Shown here piece after piece: positions 1-8,729 of a DNA stretch of 22,180 nucleotides (position 1 is the stretch's first letter; each line of letters starts with the position of its first letter). Under the pieces are notes generated by a model. It had not been told where the DNA came from. It searched no databases and worked only from the letters and a program-made list of their open reading frames with translations. Source of the DNA: Candidatus Peregrinibacteria bacterium CG11_big_fil_rev_8_21_14_0_20_46_8 (lineage in GTDB: Bacteria; Patescibacteriota; Gracilibacteria; UBA1369; UM-FILTER-53-11); assembly GCA_002796025.1 (NCBI GenBank), contig PCVQ01000042.1, forward strand, positions 1-22,180, given 5' to 3'. The translations under genes were made by a program, and so were the position numbers.

Positions 1-2613
1 TTCAATGGTTGCCTCTTCCGGCATATTAATTGTTTTGCTGATTGCCCCGGAGATAAACGGTTGTGCTGCGGCCATCATACGCAGATGAGCTTCCCACGGA
101 ATAAAGCGCTGGCCTTTTTTGCCGCAACGGTTAGCACAATCAAAAACGGCATAGTGTTCCTGCTTGAGATGCGGTGCGCCCTCGATGGTCATCGTACCGC
201 ATACATACTCGTTTGCTGCTTCAATTTGTTCGTTCGTAAAGCCGAGCATTTCGAGAATTTGCACATTTGGATTGTTGAGCATCTCATCGGTCAGTCCGAG
301 AGTATCGCGGCAGAACTCGTCTCCAAGTACAAAGCGGTTGAAGGCAAAGCGAATATCAAAAATTGAGCCGAGCTGGCCTTCGAGCGCCAAAAATTCTTTT
401 GCAGTAAAGCCGAGCTTCTTCAGTGATTCTTCATTAATAAACGGGCAGCCTTTGAGCGAGCCGTGGCCTTTGGTATAGTTCTCAATTTCGCGTATTTGAT
501 CCGGCGTATACCCAAGCGTTTTGAGTGCGCGAGGCAGTGATTGGTTTACGATTTTCCAGTACCCGCCTCCAACAAGTTTCTTAAATTTAACCAGTGCAAA
601 ATCGGGTTCAATACCGGTGGTATCACAATCCATAACAAGACCGATGGTTCCGGTTGGTGCTATAACGGTAACTTGTGCATTGCGATAGCCAAATTTCTCG
701 CCCCATGCGAGTGCTTCATCCCAACAGGTGCGTGCAGTTTTTAACAGATATTCCGGGCAGTGCGCCGGGTTGATTCCTTGCGGTGCAACGCTCAATCCTT
801 CGTACTCTTCTTTTGATGCATTATATGCTGCACGCTTGTGGTTGCGCATAACGCGAAGCATGTGCGCTTTGTTTTTTTCATATCGCGGAAACGGCCCGAG
901 CGCTTCGCTCATCTCACCGGATGTTGTATACGACTGGCCGCACATAACTGCGGTAACAGCCCCGCAAATTGCATATGCTTGTTCGCTGGAGTAGGGAATA
1001 CCCATTTGCATCAGAACAGTACCCATATTTGCGTAACCTAAGCCGAGGGTTCGGAATTCGTAACTGAGCCGCGCAATTTCTTTTGATGGAAATTGTGCCA
1101 TCAGTACCGAAATTTCGAGTGTAACCGTCCATAAGCGGCTCGCATGGCGAATGCCGTCAACATCGAGTTTTTGTGTCTCCGGATCATAAAATTTAATGAG
1201 ATTTATTGATGCAAGATTGCAGGCGGTGTCATCTAAGAACATATATTCGCTGCATGGATTGCTCGCATTGATGCGGCCGTCTTCGGGACAGGTATGCCAC
1301 TCGTTAATTGTAGTGTCGTATTGCAGTCCGGGATCGGCGCATGACCATGCCGAGCGGTTAATATCCTCCCAAAGTTGCCGCGCCGGAAACGAGTCGGCAA
1401 TTTCTCTATTTGTACGATTGATGAGGTGCCACTCTTTATTATTGCGTACCGCATCCATGAACTCGTTGGTAATGCGTACCGAATTGTTAGAGTTTTGTCC
1501 GGCAACTGTTTGATATGCGTCGGAGCGGAAGTCGGTGTCGTAGGTATTAAATGTGAAATCTTTAGGAGTAATACCTTGATCTGCGAGCATGAGGACTCGC
1601 TTTACATAGTTCATCGGAACGTGAGCATCGTTTGCTTTTTTAATAAGTGATTTAAGTTCGGGATTTTTTTCTGCATTCGTGCCGTTAGCATGAGCAGATT
1701 CGAGAATGCCGAGCAGATGTTCATAGCAAATGTACGAGCCGGTGTGCAGTGCGGCAACTTTTTGCTCTTCAATTACTTTCCAATTTACAAACTCTTTCAC
1801 TTCAGGATGATCGACATCGAGACAGACCATCTTTGCGGCGCGGCGTGTAGTACCGCCAGATTTAATTGCTCCGGCAGCACGGTCGATAGTTGTAAGGAAG
1901 CTCATAAGACCCGAAGAGATTCCGCCACCAGAAAGATTTTCGTTCTTACCGCGGATTGCAGAGAAGTTTGTTCCGGTTCCCGATCCATATTTAAAGAGGC
2001 GTGCTTCGCGTGTCATCAAATCAAAGATGCCGCCTTCGTTTACAAGGTCGTCTTTGACGCCTTGAATAAAGCATGCGTGAGGCTGAGGCCGGCTATACGC
2101 GTCTGCAGATTTCGTAACCTTTTCGGTCTTAGGATCTACATAGTAGTGTCCTTGTGCCTCGCCTTTAATATCGTAGAGCCAAGAAAGTCCGGTATTGAAC
2201 CATTGGGGACTGTTCGGTGCTCCCATTTGATTAATGAGCATGTGCTCCATTTCGTCTTGGTATGCTTGTGCATCTTCTTTAGTTGCAAAGTAGTTATTTT
2301 TTTCTCCCCAGTACCGCCATGTGCCGGCAAGTCGCCGTACCACTTGGCGCGCCGACCACTCCGAGTCGTTGCGTCCGCCCTTTTCATCGCTGACTCCGCG
2401 CTTGCGGAAGTACTTTTGCGCCAAAACATCGGTTGCAACTTGCGACCACGATTTTGGAACCTCAACATCGGTCATTTCAAAAACGATCGAGCCGTCGGTA
2501 TTGGTAATACGCGAGGTGCGTCGTTCGTATGTTACCGCGTCCAAAGGATCTCTGCCCTTTTGTGTGTAGCGGCGGGGGATAGCGAGACCTGCTGTTTTGG
2601 TTTGGGTGGACAT
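1..2613 (-). CDS. nrdJ: Vitamin B12-dependent (class II) ribonucleotide reductase, C-terminus beyond the window
   Basis: Reduces ribonucleotides to deoxyribonucleotides in the cytoplasm using adenosylcobalamin as radical source. The frame is open from the ATG at 2613 to the left edge (871 codons), so the C-terminal part, where this family usually carries extra cysteines, is outside the window. Visible motifs are PHACF (first redox Cys, about residue 181), NPCSE (residues 452-456, with the thiyl Cys454 flanked by Asn and Glu), DTACNLAS (second redox Cys465), APTGTIG (phosphate-binding loop) and SGAISKTINMP near the left edge. All catalytic residues visible in the window are present. No obvious SD precedes the ATG, and the leader is pyrimidine-rich. 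Two NrdR-like palindromes lie 61-108 bp upstream. Assignment to NrdJ rather than class I or III rests on this motif set and the single large chain. Confidence 0.95.
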   Translation of the reverse strand, partial: MSTQTKTAGLAIPRRYTQKGRDPLDAVTYERRTSRITNTDGSIVFEMTDVEVPKSWSQVATDVLAQKYFRKRGVSDEKGGRNDSEWSARQVVRRLAGTWRYWGEKNNYFATKEDAQAYQDEMEHMLINQMGAPNSPQWFNTGLSWLYDIKGEAQGHYYVDPKTEKVTKSADAYSRPQPHACFIQGVKDDLVNEGGIFDLMTREARLFKYGSGTGTNFSAIRGKNENLSGGGISSGLMSFLTTIDRAAGAIKSGGTTRRAAKMVCLDVDHPEVKEFVNWKVIEEQKVAALHTGSYICYEHLLGILESAHANGTNAEKNPELKSLIKKANDAHVPMNYVKRVLMLADQGITPKDFTFNTYDTDFRSDAYQTVAGQNSNNSVRITNEFMDAVRNNKEWHLINRTNREIADSFPARQLWEDINRSAWSCADPGLQYDTTINEWHTCPEDGRINASNPCSEYMFLDDTACNLASINLIKFYDPETQKLDVDGIRHASRLWTVTLEISVLMAQFPSKEIARLSYEFRTLGLGYANMGTVLMQMGIPYSSEQAYAICGAVTAVMCGQSYTTSGEMSEALGPFPRYEKNKAHMLRVMRNHKRAAYNASKEEYEGLSVAPQGINPAHCPEYLLKTARTCWDEALAWGEKFGYRNAQVTVIAPTGTIGLVMDCDTTGIEPDFALVKFKKLVGGGYWKIVNQSLPRALKTLGYTPDQIREIENYTKGHGSLKGCPFINEESLKKLGFTAKEFLALEGQLGSIFDIRFAFNRFVLGDEFCRDTLGLTDEMLNNPNVQILEMLGFTNEQIEAANEYVCGTMTIEGAPHLKQEHYAVFDCANRCGKKGQRFIPWEAHLRMMAAAQPFISGAISKTINMPEEATIE

Positions 2614-2673
2614 GGGGAATGAGAGATTAGGGGATAGGAAAGAGGGGCGATGGAGTGTGCACTGCGCACCTCA

Positions 2674-2689
2674 CCACAACATCTTGTGT
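2674..2689. promoter_or_regulatory. Putative NrdR box, start-proximal
   Basis: CCACAACATCTTGTGT on the plus strand reads ACACAAGATGTTGTGG on the nrdJ strand. This is a near-perfect 16 bp palindrome that closely fits the known NrdR consensus, acaCwAtATaTwGtgt. Its centre lies 32 bp from that of the second palindrome at 2706-2721, the spacing typical of paired NrdR sites. It lies upstream of a ribonucleotide reductase gene, so repression of nrdJ by NrdR is the natural inference; nrdR itself is not in the window. Confidence 0.8.
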
Positions 2690-2699
2690 CTGTTACCTC

Positions 2700-2728
2700 A
2701 CACTACCCCAACATATTGGGGTCTGCAA
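2700..2728 (-). promoter_or_regulatory. Possible nrdJ promoter overlapping the NrdR box
   Basis: On the minus strand, TTGCAG (2723-2728) and TAGTGT (2700-2705) are separated by 17 bp that contain the whole distal palindrome. Each hexamer matches the consensus at only about three positions, so the call is weak. An alternative is a perfect TATAAT on the minus strand at 2760-2765 without a good -35. No cobalamin riboswitch motifs are visible in 2614-2904; the rest of that gap is AT-rich with no gene seen. Confidence 0.35.
2706..2721. promoter_or_regulatory. Putative NrdR box, start-distal
   Basis: CCCCAACATATTGGGG has 6 bp perfect arms around CATA and the CAATATGTTG-type core of NrdR boxes on the minus strand, with C/G in place of the usual outer A/T. 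It forms a pair with the box at 2674-2689, 32 bp centre to centre. It exactly fills the spacer of a possible nrdJ promoter at 2700-2728. Confidence 0.75.
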
Positions 2729-2904
2729 TCTTCGTTACACAAAATAATTTGCATGCTGGATTATAATCCTGTCGAAATAGATTTTCAGATTCAAACGCTT
2801 AATTTCCTGGAGAGCTAGTACTAAACAAAAAGTACTTTTGCGCGATTCATTTCAAAAAAACACACCAAAAGTTGACGCTCTTTCAGAATCTCTTCAAGCT
2901 CTAT

Positions 2905-5427
2905 TTACAAATTTCCCATTGTTGGTGGTGTCTGTTGTGGAGGCTCGCTCGGCTCAGAATCGACAGAGCCGGACTCTTCGCCTTGTTCACGCTCGTCCGG
3001 TATCTGTAGTGTAGGATCGCCAGGCTGTGCCGTTGTTTCGCTATCGGGCATCGCCGGTTGCTCGGGCACGGCTGATTGTTCTCCATCCGGCATTTTTTTC
3101 TTTTTGCGCGCCACTACTAGGCCAATAGCAAGCAGAAGTACAGCAATTGCAATTGAAATTGGAAGAATCGGCAGTCGTTTGCTATCAGATTCTGCAGCCG
3201 AGCGCTTATCGCTACCCGCCGCGGAAACCGCTGGAAGATCGATAATATTATCGAGTGTAAAGCGCAGTGCAATTGGTCGGCTGCGTACATTTTTGCCTGG
3301 TCGCGTGCCATACACCACTACTTCGTGTTCGCCAACTGCGAGCGGTTGCGGTGAGATAATTTCGAACCCGCCGGCTTCGCTGTCTGCAAGGATTGCAGCA
3401 GAATAGACCGCACTTTGGAAGGCGCCTTTTACGACGCTATCGATATCCGCTGTACCGCGAATGACGACTTTACCCGACTCACCATCAATCGCGATCGTGA
3501 GATTTTGAATGAGTGTTTCATCCTCGCTCAAATTAATTTCTTCACCGTTTAACCGGCCGATTGTTTTTACAATAGGAGTATCTACTGCAACATCTTCATC
3601 GGTTATTACGACATAGATCGGTGCAGAAACTCCGGTACCATGCGCGCTTGCATGTACTAAAGAGGTAAGGCCGCTTGGCTCGTTAGTATAATCCGAAATG
3701 CGGAGCTGTAAGAGATATGCTCCGGGTTCGAGCGGCGACTGCGGACCGGTTCTAATATTAAAGACCATGTTATTGTTTTCACTCTCAATAGTTCCAAGCT
3801 CTATCTCTTGACCATCTTCGGCCATTGCAAAGAGTGTATAGCTGCCGTTTTCGCTGCAGTGTGCCAAGACTGCAAAGCCTTGAATAGAAAGCCGGTCGGC
3901 CGGTAAAAGATCAGTTGTACAGTCAGGCAGCTCGTCATCGGCTGCGTCGAGCGGGCGTCCATAAAGACGGAGTTGTGCTGCATTACTCGAATCTTGCGGA
4001 TCGACGCCGAAAATTACAGCGAGTTCATCAGAAATACCATCGTCATTTGAGTCTTGCCCGTTACCGGCAACTTCTGTGTTATACATTTCTAATGCAACGG
4101 TTTGTACCGCTTGCCGCATACGGTATGCAGATTGTTGACGTCGTTCGCGTTCGAGTTGTTCTTCAGCCTCTTCTGCACTTCCAAAGCCGCCAACAACCGT
4201 GCGTGCCGCACGAATAGTGCGTTCAACTTCAAGTGAAACTTCCACATCATCGGGTATGCTGGTGTCGATACCTAAATCTTGTTCGAGACCGTCGGGAATT
4301 CCATTGAGATTGTTGTCAACAAAGCGCAGGTCAGGGGACATTTCCGGCTGGCTAATAAGATAGTCTCGGAATGCCGGCGTTGCATCGATTGTCTGCTGTG
4401 CTTCTTTGTATTGTGTTGGTTGTGTTTCGATACGTTGTGCAACTGCACGCCGTACCTCGCGCTCTACAACTTCTACGAGCTCTTCGGCAACTTCTTCCTC
4501 TGCATCAAGATCGGACAAGTGCGGGGCAGCTTGATCAATAAGTACCTGTACTATGCCTTTGCCGTCATCGAGCTCTTGTTCCACTTGTGCTATTGCGGTA
4601 ACAAGATGTTCGGTATAGGTAATTGCCTGATCGAGTTCTTCTAAAATTGTTGCAAGATCATCACCGCTTGATTCCAGTTCATGGAGCTGGAGTGTAAGTT
4701 GTTCAATTGCCGCTGTTATGCGGGTTGGATTTTCGGGGAATGTTTGCAACGCACGATTAAATTCTTGAAGCAGTGTTGTAAGCGTCTCGCCATTTTCGGG
4801 CAGTGCTTGAAGTGCGGTTGTGAACTCTTCGATGAGCTCCGTAAGATTTGTTTGTTCTTGTGGAAGCTGATCGAGTGTTTCTGTAAGTTGCCGGATGAGT
4901 AGCGTAACCGTTTCGTTATCTTCGGTTAGCTGCTCTAAGGTATCGGCAAAAGTGTTTACTACGTTTGTTGTATTTGTATCAGTATCTTGTGGCCGCTCAT
5001 TTAGTTCGCGAATTAAAAGTTCTCGTGCAGTTGGAGGGGGAGGAGGAGGTGGTGGGGGGGGAGGTGTGCGTTGCGGCTGCGTGCGGGGAGTTGGCGCCGG
5101 AGTTGGGGTTGGCGCCGGAGTTGGATTTGGTGCCGGTTGTGGAGCCCCGCCAGGGCGGGGTGCTGGAGCTGGTTGAGGTTCGCTTTCAGCCGGAGCAGAT
5201 TCGTTCGATGATGATGTATCATCAAATTCAAAATCATCCTCGCCGGTATCAAAATCTTCTCCGCCAAAATCAAATTCACCTTCTTCACCTTCTTCATAGA
5301 TATCCACTTCATCATTTAAAACTTGGGCAAATGGTTTTGCATCGTTAATGTATTCGCTCAGTGTCGCGCCCATGCCAATAACTATAAGTGCTGCCAGTAC
5401 CGAGAGGAATTGTCGCGATTTATTCAT
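2905..5427 (-). CDS. Large cell-surface protein with 21-residue repeats and C-terminal membrane anchor
   Basis: 840 residues, function not recognised. In order: a hydrophobic signal or anchor segment (about 7-27), a very acidic stretch (35-75), a Pro/Ala/Thr-rich linker with eleven consecutive prolines (75-132), five tandem 21-residue helical repeats (about 160-264), a charged helical region, two Asp-rich calcium-loop-like motifs of the thrombospondin-3 type (DNNLNGIPDG at 371-380 and DSNDDGISDE at 459-468), beta-rich exoplasmic domains, a transmembrane helix (about 750-772) followed by ARKKKK, and a Pro/Glu-rich cytoplasmic tail of about 68 residues. The layout implies an exported, C-terminally anchored protein that spans the wall. 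It sits 31 nt after the beta-solenoid gene on the same strand and may be co-transcribed with it. No SD is seen at the ATG. The start is supported by the signal-like N-terminus. Confidence 0.85.
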   Translation of the reverse strand: MNKSRQFLSVLAALIVIGMGATLSEYINDAKPFAQVLNDEVDIYEEGEEGEFDFGGEDFDTGEDDFEFDDTSSSNESAPAESEPQPAPAPRPGGAPQPAPNPTPAPTPTPAPTPRTQPQRTPPPPPPPPPPPTARELLIRELNERPQDTDTNTTNVVNTFADTLEQLTEDNETVTLLIRQLTETLDQLPQEQTNLTELIEEFTTALQALPENGETLTTLLQEFNRALQTFPENPTRITAAIEQLTLQLHELESSGDDLATILEELDQAITYTEHLVTAIAQVEQELDDGKGIVQVLIDQAAPHLSDLDAEEEVAEELVEVVEREVRRAVAQRIETQPTQYKEAQQTIDATPAFRDYLISQPEMSPDLRFVDNNLNGIPDGLEQDLGIDTSIPDDVEVSLEVERTIRAARTVVGGFGSAEEAEEQLERERRQQSAYRMRQAVQTVALEMYNTEVAGNGQDSNDDGISDELAVIFGVDPQDSSNAAQLRLYGRPLDAADDELPDCTTDLLPADRLSIQGFAVLAHCSENGSYTLFAMAEDGQEIELGTIESENNNMVFNIRTGPQSPLEPGAYLLQLRISDYTNEPSGLTSLVHASAHGTGVSAPIYVVITDEDVAVDTPIVKTIGRLNGEEINLSEDETLIQNLTIAIDGESGKVVIRGTADIDSVVKGAFQSAVYSAAILADSEAGGFEIISPQPLAVGEHEVVVYGTRPGKNVRSRPIALRFTLDNIIDLPAVSAAGSDKRSAAESDSKRLPILPISIAIAVLLLAIGLVVARKKKKMPDGEQSAVPEQPAMPDSETTAQPGDPTLQIPDEREQGEESGSVDSEPSEPPQQTPPTMGNL
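4636..4950 (-). repeat. Five tandem 21-residue repeats inside the 840-residue surface protein
   Basis: Residues 160-264 divide into five units of exactly 21 residues, each with the pattern (F/L)-x-x-x-L-x-x-(L/F)-(P/T/E)-E-x-x-x-x-(L/V/I)-(T/A)-x-x-(I/L)-x-(E/Q). Three units carry a Pro in the middle. The likely fold is a helical-hairpin stalk. The units have diverged at the DNA level, so this is an old duplication and not a recent slippage tract. Confidence 0.8.
5145..5160. repeat. GC-rich palindrome, copy 1
   Basis: CCCCGCCAGGGCGGGG has 7 bp perfect inverted arms around a 2-nt centre and lies inside the Pro-rich linker of the 840-residue protein. On the coding strand it reads in frame as Pro-Arg-Pro-Gly-Gly-Ala. 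A near-identical copy, in the same frame relative to its gene, occurs at 18740-18755. Confidence 0.75.
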
Positions 5428-5458
5428 GAGGATTTATTGAAATAATTTATTTTGATTA

Positions 5459-7351
5459 TTAGGCGCTCTTTTCAACACACATGTAGTGCCATACCGCTGC
5501 CGTTGAATCACTTGCATGGGTAATCGTTAGTGCAGTTGTAGAAGTTGTCACATAAAAACCAGTAGCACTACCTTGCACTGCTGCAGCATCGGCATCGCCG
5601 GGAACAACGATACATGTTGGCGCAAATGCATATGCTTTATTAAAAGTGATAACCACAGTTGTATGCGCATCTGCTGTTGAAGTGACTGTTCCTGCAAGGT
5701 CACTTGACCCCGCCGTTACCGCTGCACCCGCACCGCCAACAGTTGGTGCGGTAGTTTGTACAGCACGAAGATGCGCAGCCGCAGCGCCGCCGCTGATGGC
5801 AACATATCCGGTTGCACCAGTTCCAGTTGGTGTTCCCGGGGTGAGCGTAATATTTGCACCCGCAACATTGCCGCCGCTGCCCGCATTTCCTGCGGTAATA
5901 ACAACATTACCGCCGAGGCCTCCAGTGGTATCGTCATCGCCGTTCGCACCGGTAATATTTACACCGCCTCCGGCAGCGCCACTTGCGCCCGCTGTGCCAC
6001 CGGTAATATCAACCGCGCGTCCTGCACCGCTGCCAAAGCCTGCACCTCCTAAGAGGCTCACTTGTCCGCCAAGACGCCCGTCGGCTGTTGCACCGCCGCC
6101 GCGTATATCGACACTACCGCCGTTATTTGCAGTGCCTCCAACGCCGGCAAAGAGAGAAATATCGCCTCCTTGACCTGCAGCACCTCGTCCGCCTTCGATC
6201 AAGACATTGCCACCTACACCCGTGCCTGCAGCATCACCAGCGGTAATACGAATACGTCCGCCATCGTCGTCACTGGCACCGCCGGCGTTACCGCCAGTAA
6301 ATGTCATAGTTCCGGCTGCGCCGGTTCCACTTCCATTTCCGGCAGTCATTGTAATTGTTCCGCCATTTCCATTTGTAGAAGCTGCATTTCCGGTAGTAAG
6401 GCTGAAATTGCCTCCATTACCCGTTGCACCGTCTCCTGAATTTCCAGTGGTAAGAGTTAATGCGCCACCGGCACCCGTACCTGCTCCGGTTCCAGTAGTA
6501 ACAGCAATCAAACCTCCTGCGCCTGTTCCACCCGCTCCGACGCCGTTTGCTGCAATATTTATGGCGCCACCTGCGGCAGAACCGTTTGAAATACCCGAGT
6601 AAATATTTACATCGCCGCCTTGGCCATTTCCTCCATTTGATTGTCCGCCTTGAATAGTAATGTCTCCGGCATTGCCGCCAGGCGATAATCCGGTGCGGAT
6701 GGTCATTGCTCCGCTTGCATTAAATGCTCCAGCAGAATCTTCCGATTCAATAAGAATTTCTCCGGTAGCACCAGTTGTCGTTGTTCCGCTTCTAATTGTT
6801 ACACCACCAGAATCGCCCGATGTTCCTCCACCAATACCACCGGTAATTGTAATTGCACCGCCACTGCCAGTAGCACCGGCATTACCGCCGGTAACATTTA
6901 TAGCACCACCTATGCCGCTGCCATTACCTGCAGCGCCAACAATGTTCAATGCAGAGCCGGCGGTGTCTGCCGTGGTGGTATCACCAATTTTAATTGTTCG
7001 TGCGACTTCTTTAATAAATGTTAGTCCGCTATTTACCACACCCGTAAATGTAATAGTATCCGTTGCGGCATCACCTAAAGTCGAATTTCCACTTACTGTT
7101 AAATTGCCCGTTAAATCACCGTCAAAGCCCGAAGCCGCTGTAGTCATCGTTGTTTCATCATCAAATTGAATGCCGTTTGCGCCAACGGTCACGAGGCCGC
7201 TCAAATTTGATGTTCCGGTAACACTTAAATTTCCGCCGGTTGTAATATTTGCATCAATGGTTGTTGCCGCGATCGCAAAAGGTACGGCAATCGCAATCAC
7301 GAGGACTGCTGCAACGAAAGAACTCAAATGAGTTTTAATATAGTGCCGCAT
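5459..7351 (-). CDS. Secreted glycine-rich beta-solenoid surface protein
   Basis: 630 residues with a clear signal peptide (hydrophobic 11-29, likely cleavage after AIAA). Residues 31-130 carry NLSVTGTSNL-type motifs like those before trimeric or solenoid fibres. Residues 148 to about 521 comprise roughly 23 repeats of 15-19 residues that begin with GG, then alternating hydrophobic residues (for example GGAITITGG, GGNVLIEGG), then a Gly/Ala/Ser/Asn loop, as expected of a parallel beta-solenoid. The C-terminal domain (about 566-630) is not repetitive and holds the protein's only two cysteines, C580 and C625, probably a disulfide-stabilised cap or receptor-binding head. A strong promoter lies 32 bp upstream. 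The adjacent downstream gene also encodes a surface protein. The exact function is unknown; an adhesin or surface fibre is plausible. Confidence 0.87.
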   Translation of the reverse strand: MRHYIKTHLSSFVAAVLVIAIAVPFAIAATTIDANITTGGNLSVTGTSNLSGLVTVGANGIQFDDETTMTTAASGFDGDLTGNLTVSGNSTLGDAATDTITFTGVVNSGLTFIKEVARTIKIGDTTTADTAGSALNIVGAAGNGSGIGGAINVTGGNAGATGSGGAITITGGIGGGTSGDSGGVTIRSGTTTTGATGEILIESEDSAGAFNASGAMTIRTGLSPGGNAGDITIQGGQSNGGNGQGGDVNIYSGISNGSAAGGAINIAANGVGAGGTGAGGLIAVTTGTGAGTGAGGALTLTTGNSGDGATGNGGNFSLTTGNAASTNGNGGTITMTAGNGSGTGAAGTMTFTGGNAGGASDDDGGRIRITAGDAAGTGVGGNVLIEGGRGAAGQGGDISLFAGVGGTANNGGSVDIRGGGATADGRLGGQVSLLGGAGFGSGAGRAVDITGGTAGASGAAGGGVNITGANGDDDTTGGLGGNVVITAGNAGSGGNVAGANITLTPGTPTGTGATGYVAISGGAAAAHLRAVQTTAPTVGGAGAAVTAGSSDLAGTVTSTADAHTTVVITFNKAYAFAPTCIVVPGDADAAAVQGSATGFYVTTSTTALTITHASDSTAAVWHYMCVEKSA

Positions 7352-7382
7352 AGATAAATTTTGTTTTTCTTTTTTGTTCCTA

Positions 7383-7410
7383 ATTATACCAAATTTTAGC
7401 TATTTAGCAA
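7383..7410 (-). promoter_or_regulatory. Promoter of the beta-solenoid gene
   Basis: TTGCTA (7405-7410) and TATAAT (7383-7388) on the minus strand are 16 bp apart, and TGG before TATAAT makes it an extended -10. It leaves an A-rich leader of about 25 nt with no SD before the ATG at 7351. It lies in the 65-bp gap after lpd, so the surface-protein genes are likely transcribed separately from the lipoate genes. Confidence 0.7.
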
Positions 7411-7416
7411 AGCTCT

Positions 7417-8724
7417 TCATGCATACAGTGCAGATTCACAGGCTTCTTTGATAATCTCTCCTAAAATTGGATGGCTGTGTAGATTATTGTAGAGATCTTT
7501 AAGCGTCATATTATGCGCAAGCGCCAGAGAGCCTTCTGCAATAAGCTCGGTGGATTTTTCTCCAATAAGATGAATTCCCAGCAGCTTGCCCGTTGATTTT
7601 TGGACGATAATTTTTGCGAGTCCGTCGCGGGAGCCAAGAATGAGTGCTTTTGCATTTGCACTGAAAGGCGCAGTACCAATAAGAAGATCGTTGGGATACT
7701 GCGCTTGGGCCGCGGCTTCAGACAGTCCAGCTGAACCAACTTCCGGCAGGGAAAATATTGTATTTGCTACTACAGTATAGTTTAGTGGCTGCGGCTGCTG
7801 GCCAAAAATGTGCTGAACTGCAATTTCACCCTCACGTTCTGCGGTATAGGCAAGAAGCGCTTTGCCGGCCAGATCACCAATTGCATAAATGTGAGGAATA
7901 CTGCTCTGCATGAACTCATTTGTGACAATGCCGTGTTCACTTGTGGTAATGCCAAGCTGAGTTGCGAGCTGCGCATCAAAATTTGGTGCGCGTCCAATGG
8001 CAATGAGTGCAACATCGTGCTGGGCAAAATCTTCTTCTGTTGCCGCTACGCCGGTTCGTATAGCGATTTTTTTTCGCTCAAAAACCCGCGCCAGTTCTGC
8101 TGCAATCGTTGCATCTTCATGCGGAAGCAGTTGTGGTCCGTGTTCAACAATAGTTACCGCACTGCCAAGCGCATTAAAAATTGAAGCAAACTCAACGCCG
8201 ATTGCACCGCCGCCAACAATCAATAATTTTTGCGGGACAGCCGAAAGTTCGAGCAGCTCGCGGTTGGTTACAATTGTACTGCTCACCTGCATATTCGGCA
8301 GCATGCGCGCGCGCGAACCCATTGCAAGAATCAAAAAATCGCAGGTGTATGTGCTGCCGTCAACTTCCACGGATTTTCCGTCTGTTCCAATTACCCCCCG
8401 TCCCGCAATAATTTCCGCACCAGCTTGCGTCACACTGTACTCCAATTTTTTCTTGAGCTTCTCTACAATTTTTCTTTTGTACGATTTCATTTGCTCCCAA
8501 TCGAGCCGCGGATTTTCTGCAATAAATCCGCCGCGAAATTCGCTCACTTTTTCAAAAAGATCAGCAGTGCTTAAATAAGTTTTGCTTGGAATGCAGCCGT
8601 AATTTAAACACTCGCCGCCAAGGTCATCTGACACGAGCGCAACTTTTTTTCCCGCTCGCGCAGCGACTTGCGCCGCTTTTGCTCCGCCCGGTCCGCCGCC
8701 TACAACAATGAGGTCAAAGTGCAT
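7417..8724 (-). CDS. lpdA: Dihydrolipoyl dehydrogenase (E3) family flavoprotein
   Basis: FAD-dependent pyridine nucleotide-disulfide oxidoreductase of 435 residues that reoxidises dihydrolipoamide on E2 or H proteins with NAD+. Motifs: FAD-binding VVGGGPGGAKAA (7-18), redox disulfide GGECLNYGCIPSK (Cys39 and Cys44), NAD-binding VGGGAIGVEFAS, the second FAD motif IYAIGDLAG, and the C-terminal catalytic pair in HPILGE (His418, Glu423), which matches HPTLSE of true Lpd. That dimer-interface His-Glu separates it from mercuric reductases and similar oxidoreductases. The ATG lies 5 nt after the lplA stop, which supports one transcript for lipoylation genes. No E1, E2 or GcvH gene is in the window, so the parent complex cannot be told. 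Confidence 0.9.
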   Translation of the reverse strand: MHFDLIVVGGGPGGAKAAQVAARAGKKVALVSDDLGGECLNYGCIPSKTYLSTADLFEKVSEFRGGFIAENPRLDWEQMKSYKRKIVEKLKKKLEYSVTQAGAEIIAGRGVIGTDGKSVEVDGSTYTCDFLILAMGSRARMLPNMQVSSTIVTNRELLELSAVPQKLLIVGGGAIGVEFASIFNALGSAVTIVEHGPQLLPHEDATIAAELARVFERKKIAIRTGVAATEEDFAQHDVALIAIGRAPNFDAQLATQLGITTSEHGIVTNEFMQSSIPHIYAIGDLAGKALLAYTAEREGEIAVQHIFGQQPQPLNYTVVANTIFSLPEVGSAGLSEAAAQAQYPNDLLIGTAPFSANAKALILGSRDGLAKIIVQKSTGKLLGIHLIGEKSTELIAEGSLALAHNMTLKDLYNNLHSHPILGEIIKEACESALYA

Positions 8725-8729
8725 GGGTA

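Noticed and set aside
1690..2622. A 310-codon open frame on the plus strand antisense to nrdJ
   Set aside because: It lies entirely opposite conserved NrdJ coding sequence, has no family motifs and no promoter; it is a by-product of the real gene's codon use.
2614..2904. A cobalamin riboswitch upstream of the B12-dependent reductase
   Set aside because: The conserved B12-box and core motifs are not visible; the palindromes fit NrdR sites instead.
5646..7169. Several long plus-strand frames rich in Pro/Ala/Val opposite the Gly-rich protein
   Set aside because: They are the complement of Gly/Ala/Thr repeats, which lack stops; the minus-strand frame has a signal peptide, promoter and regular repeats.
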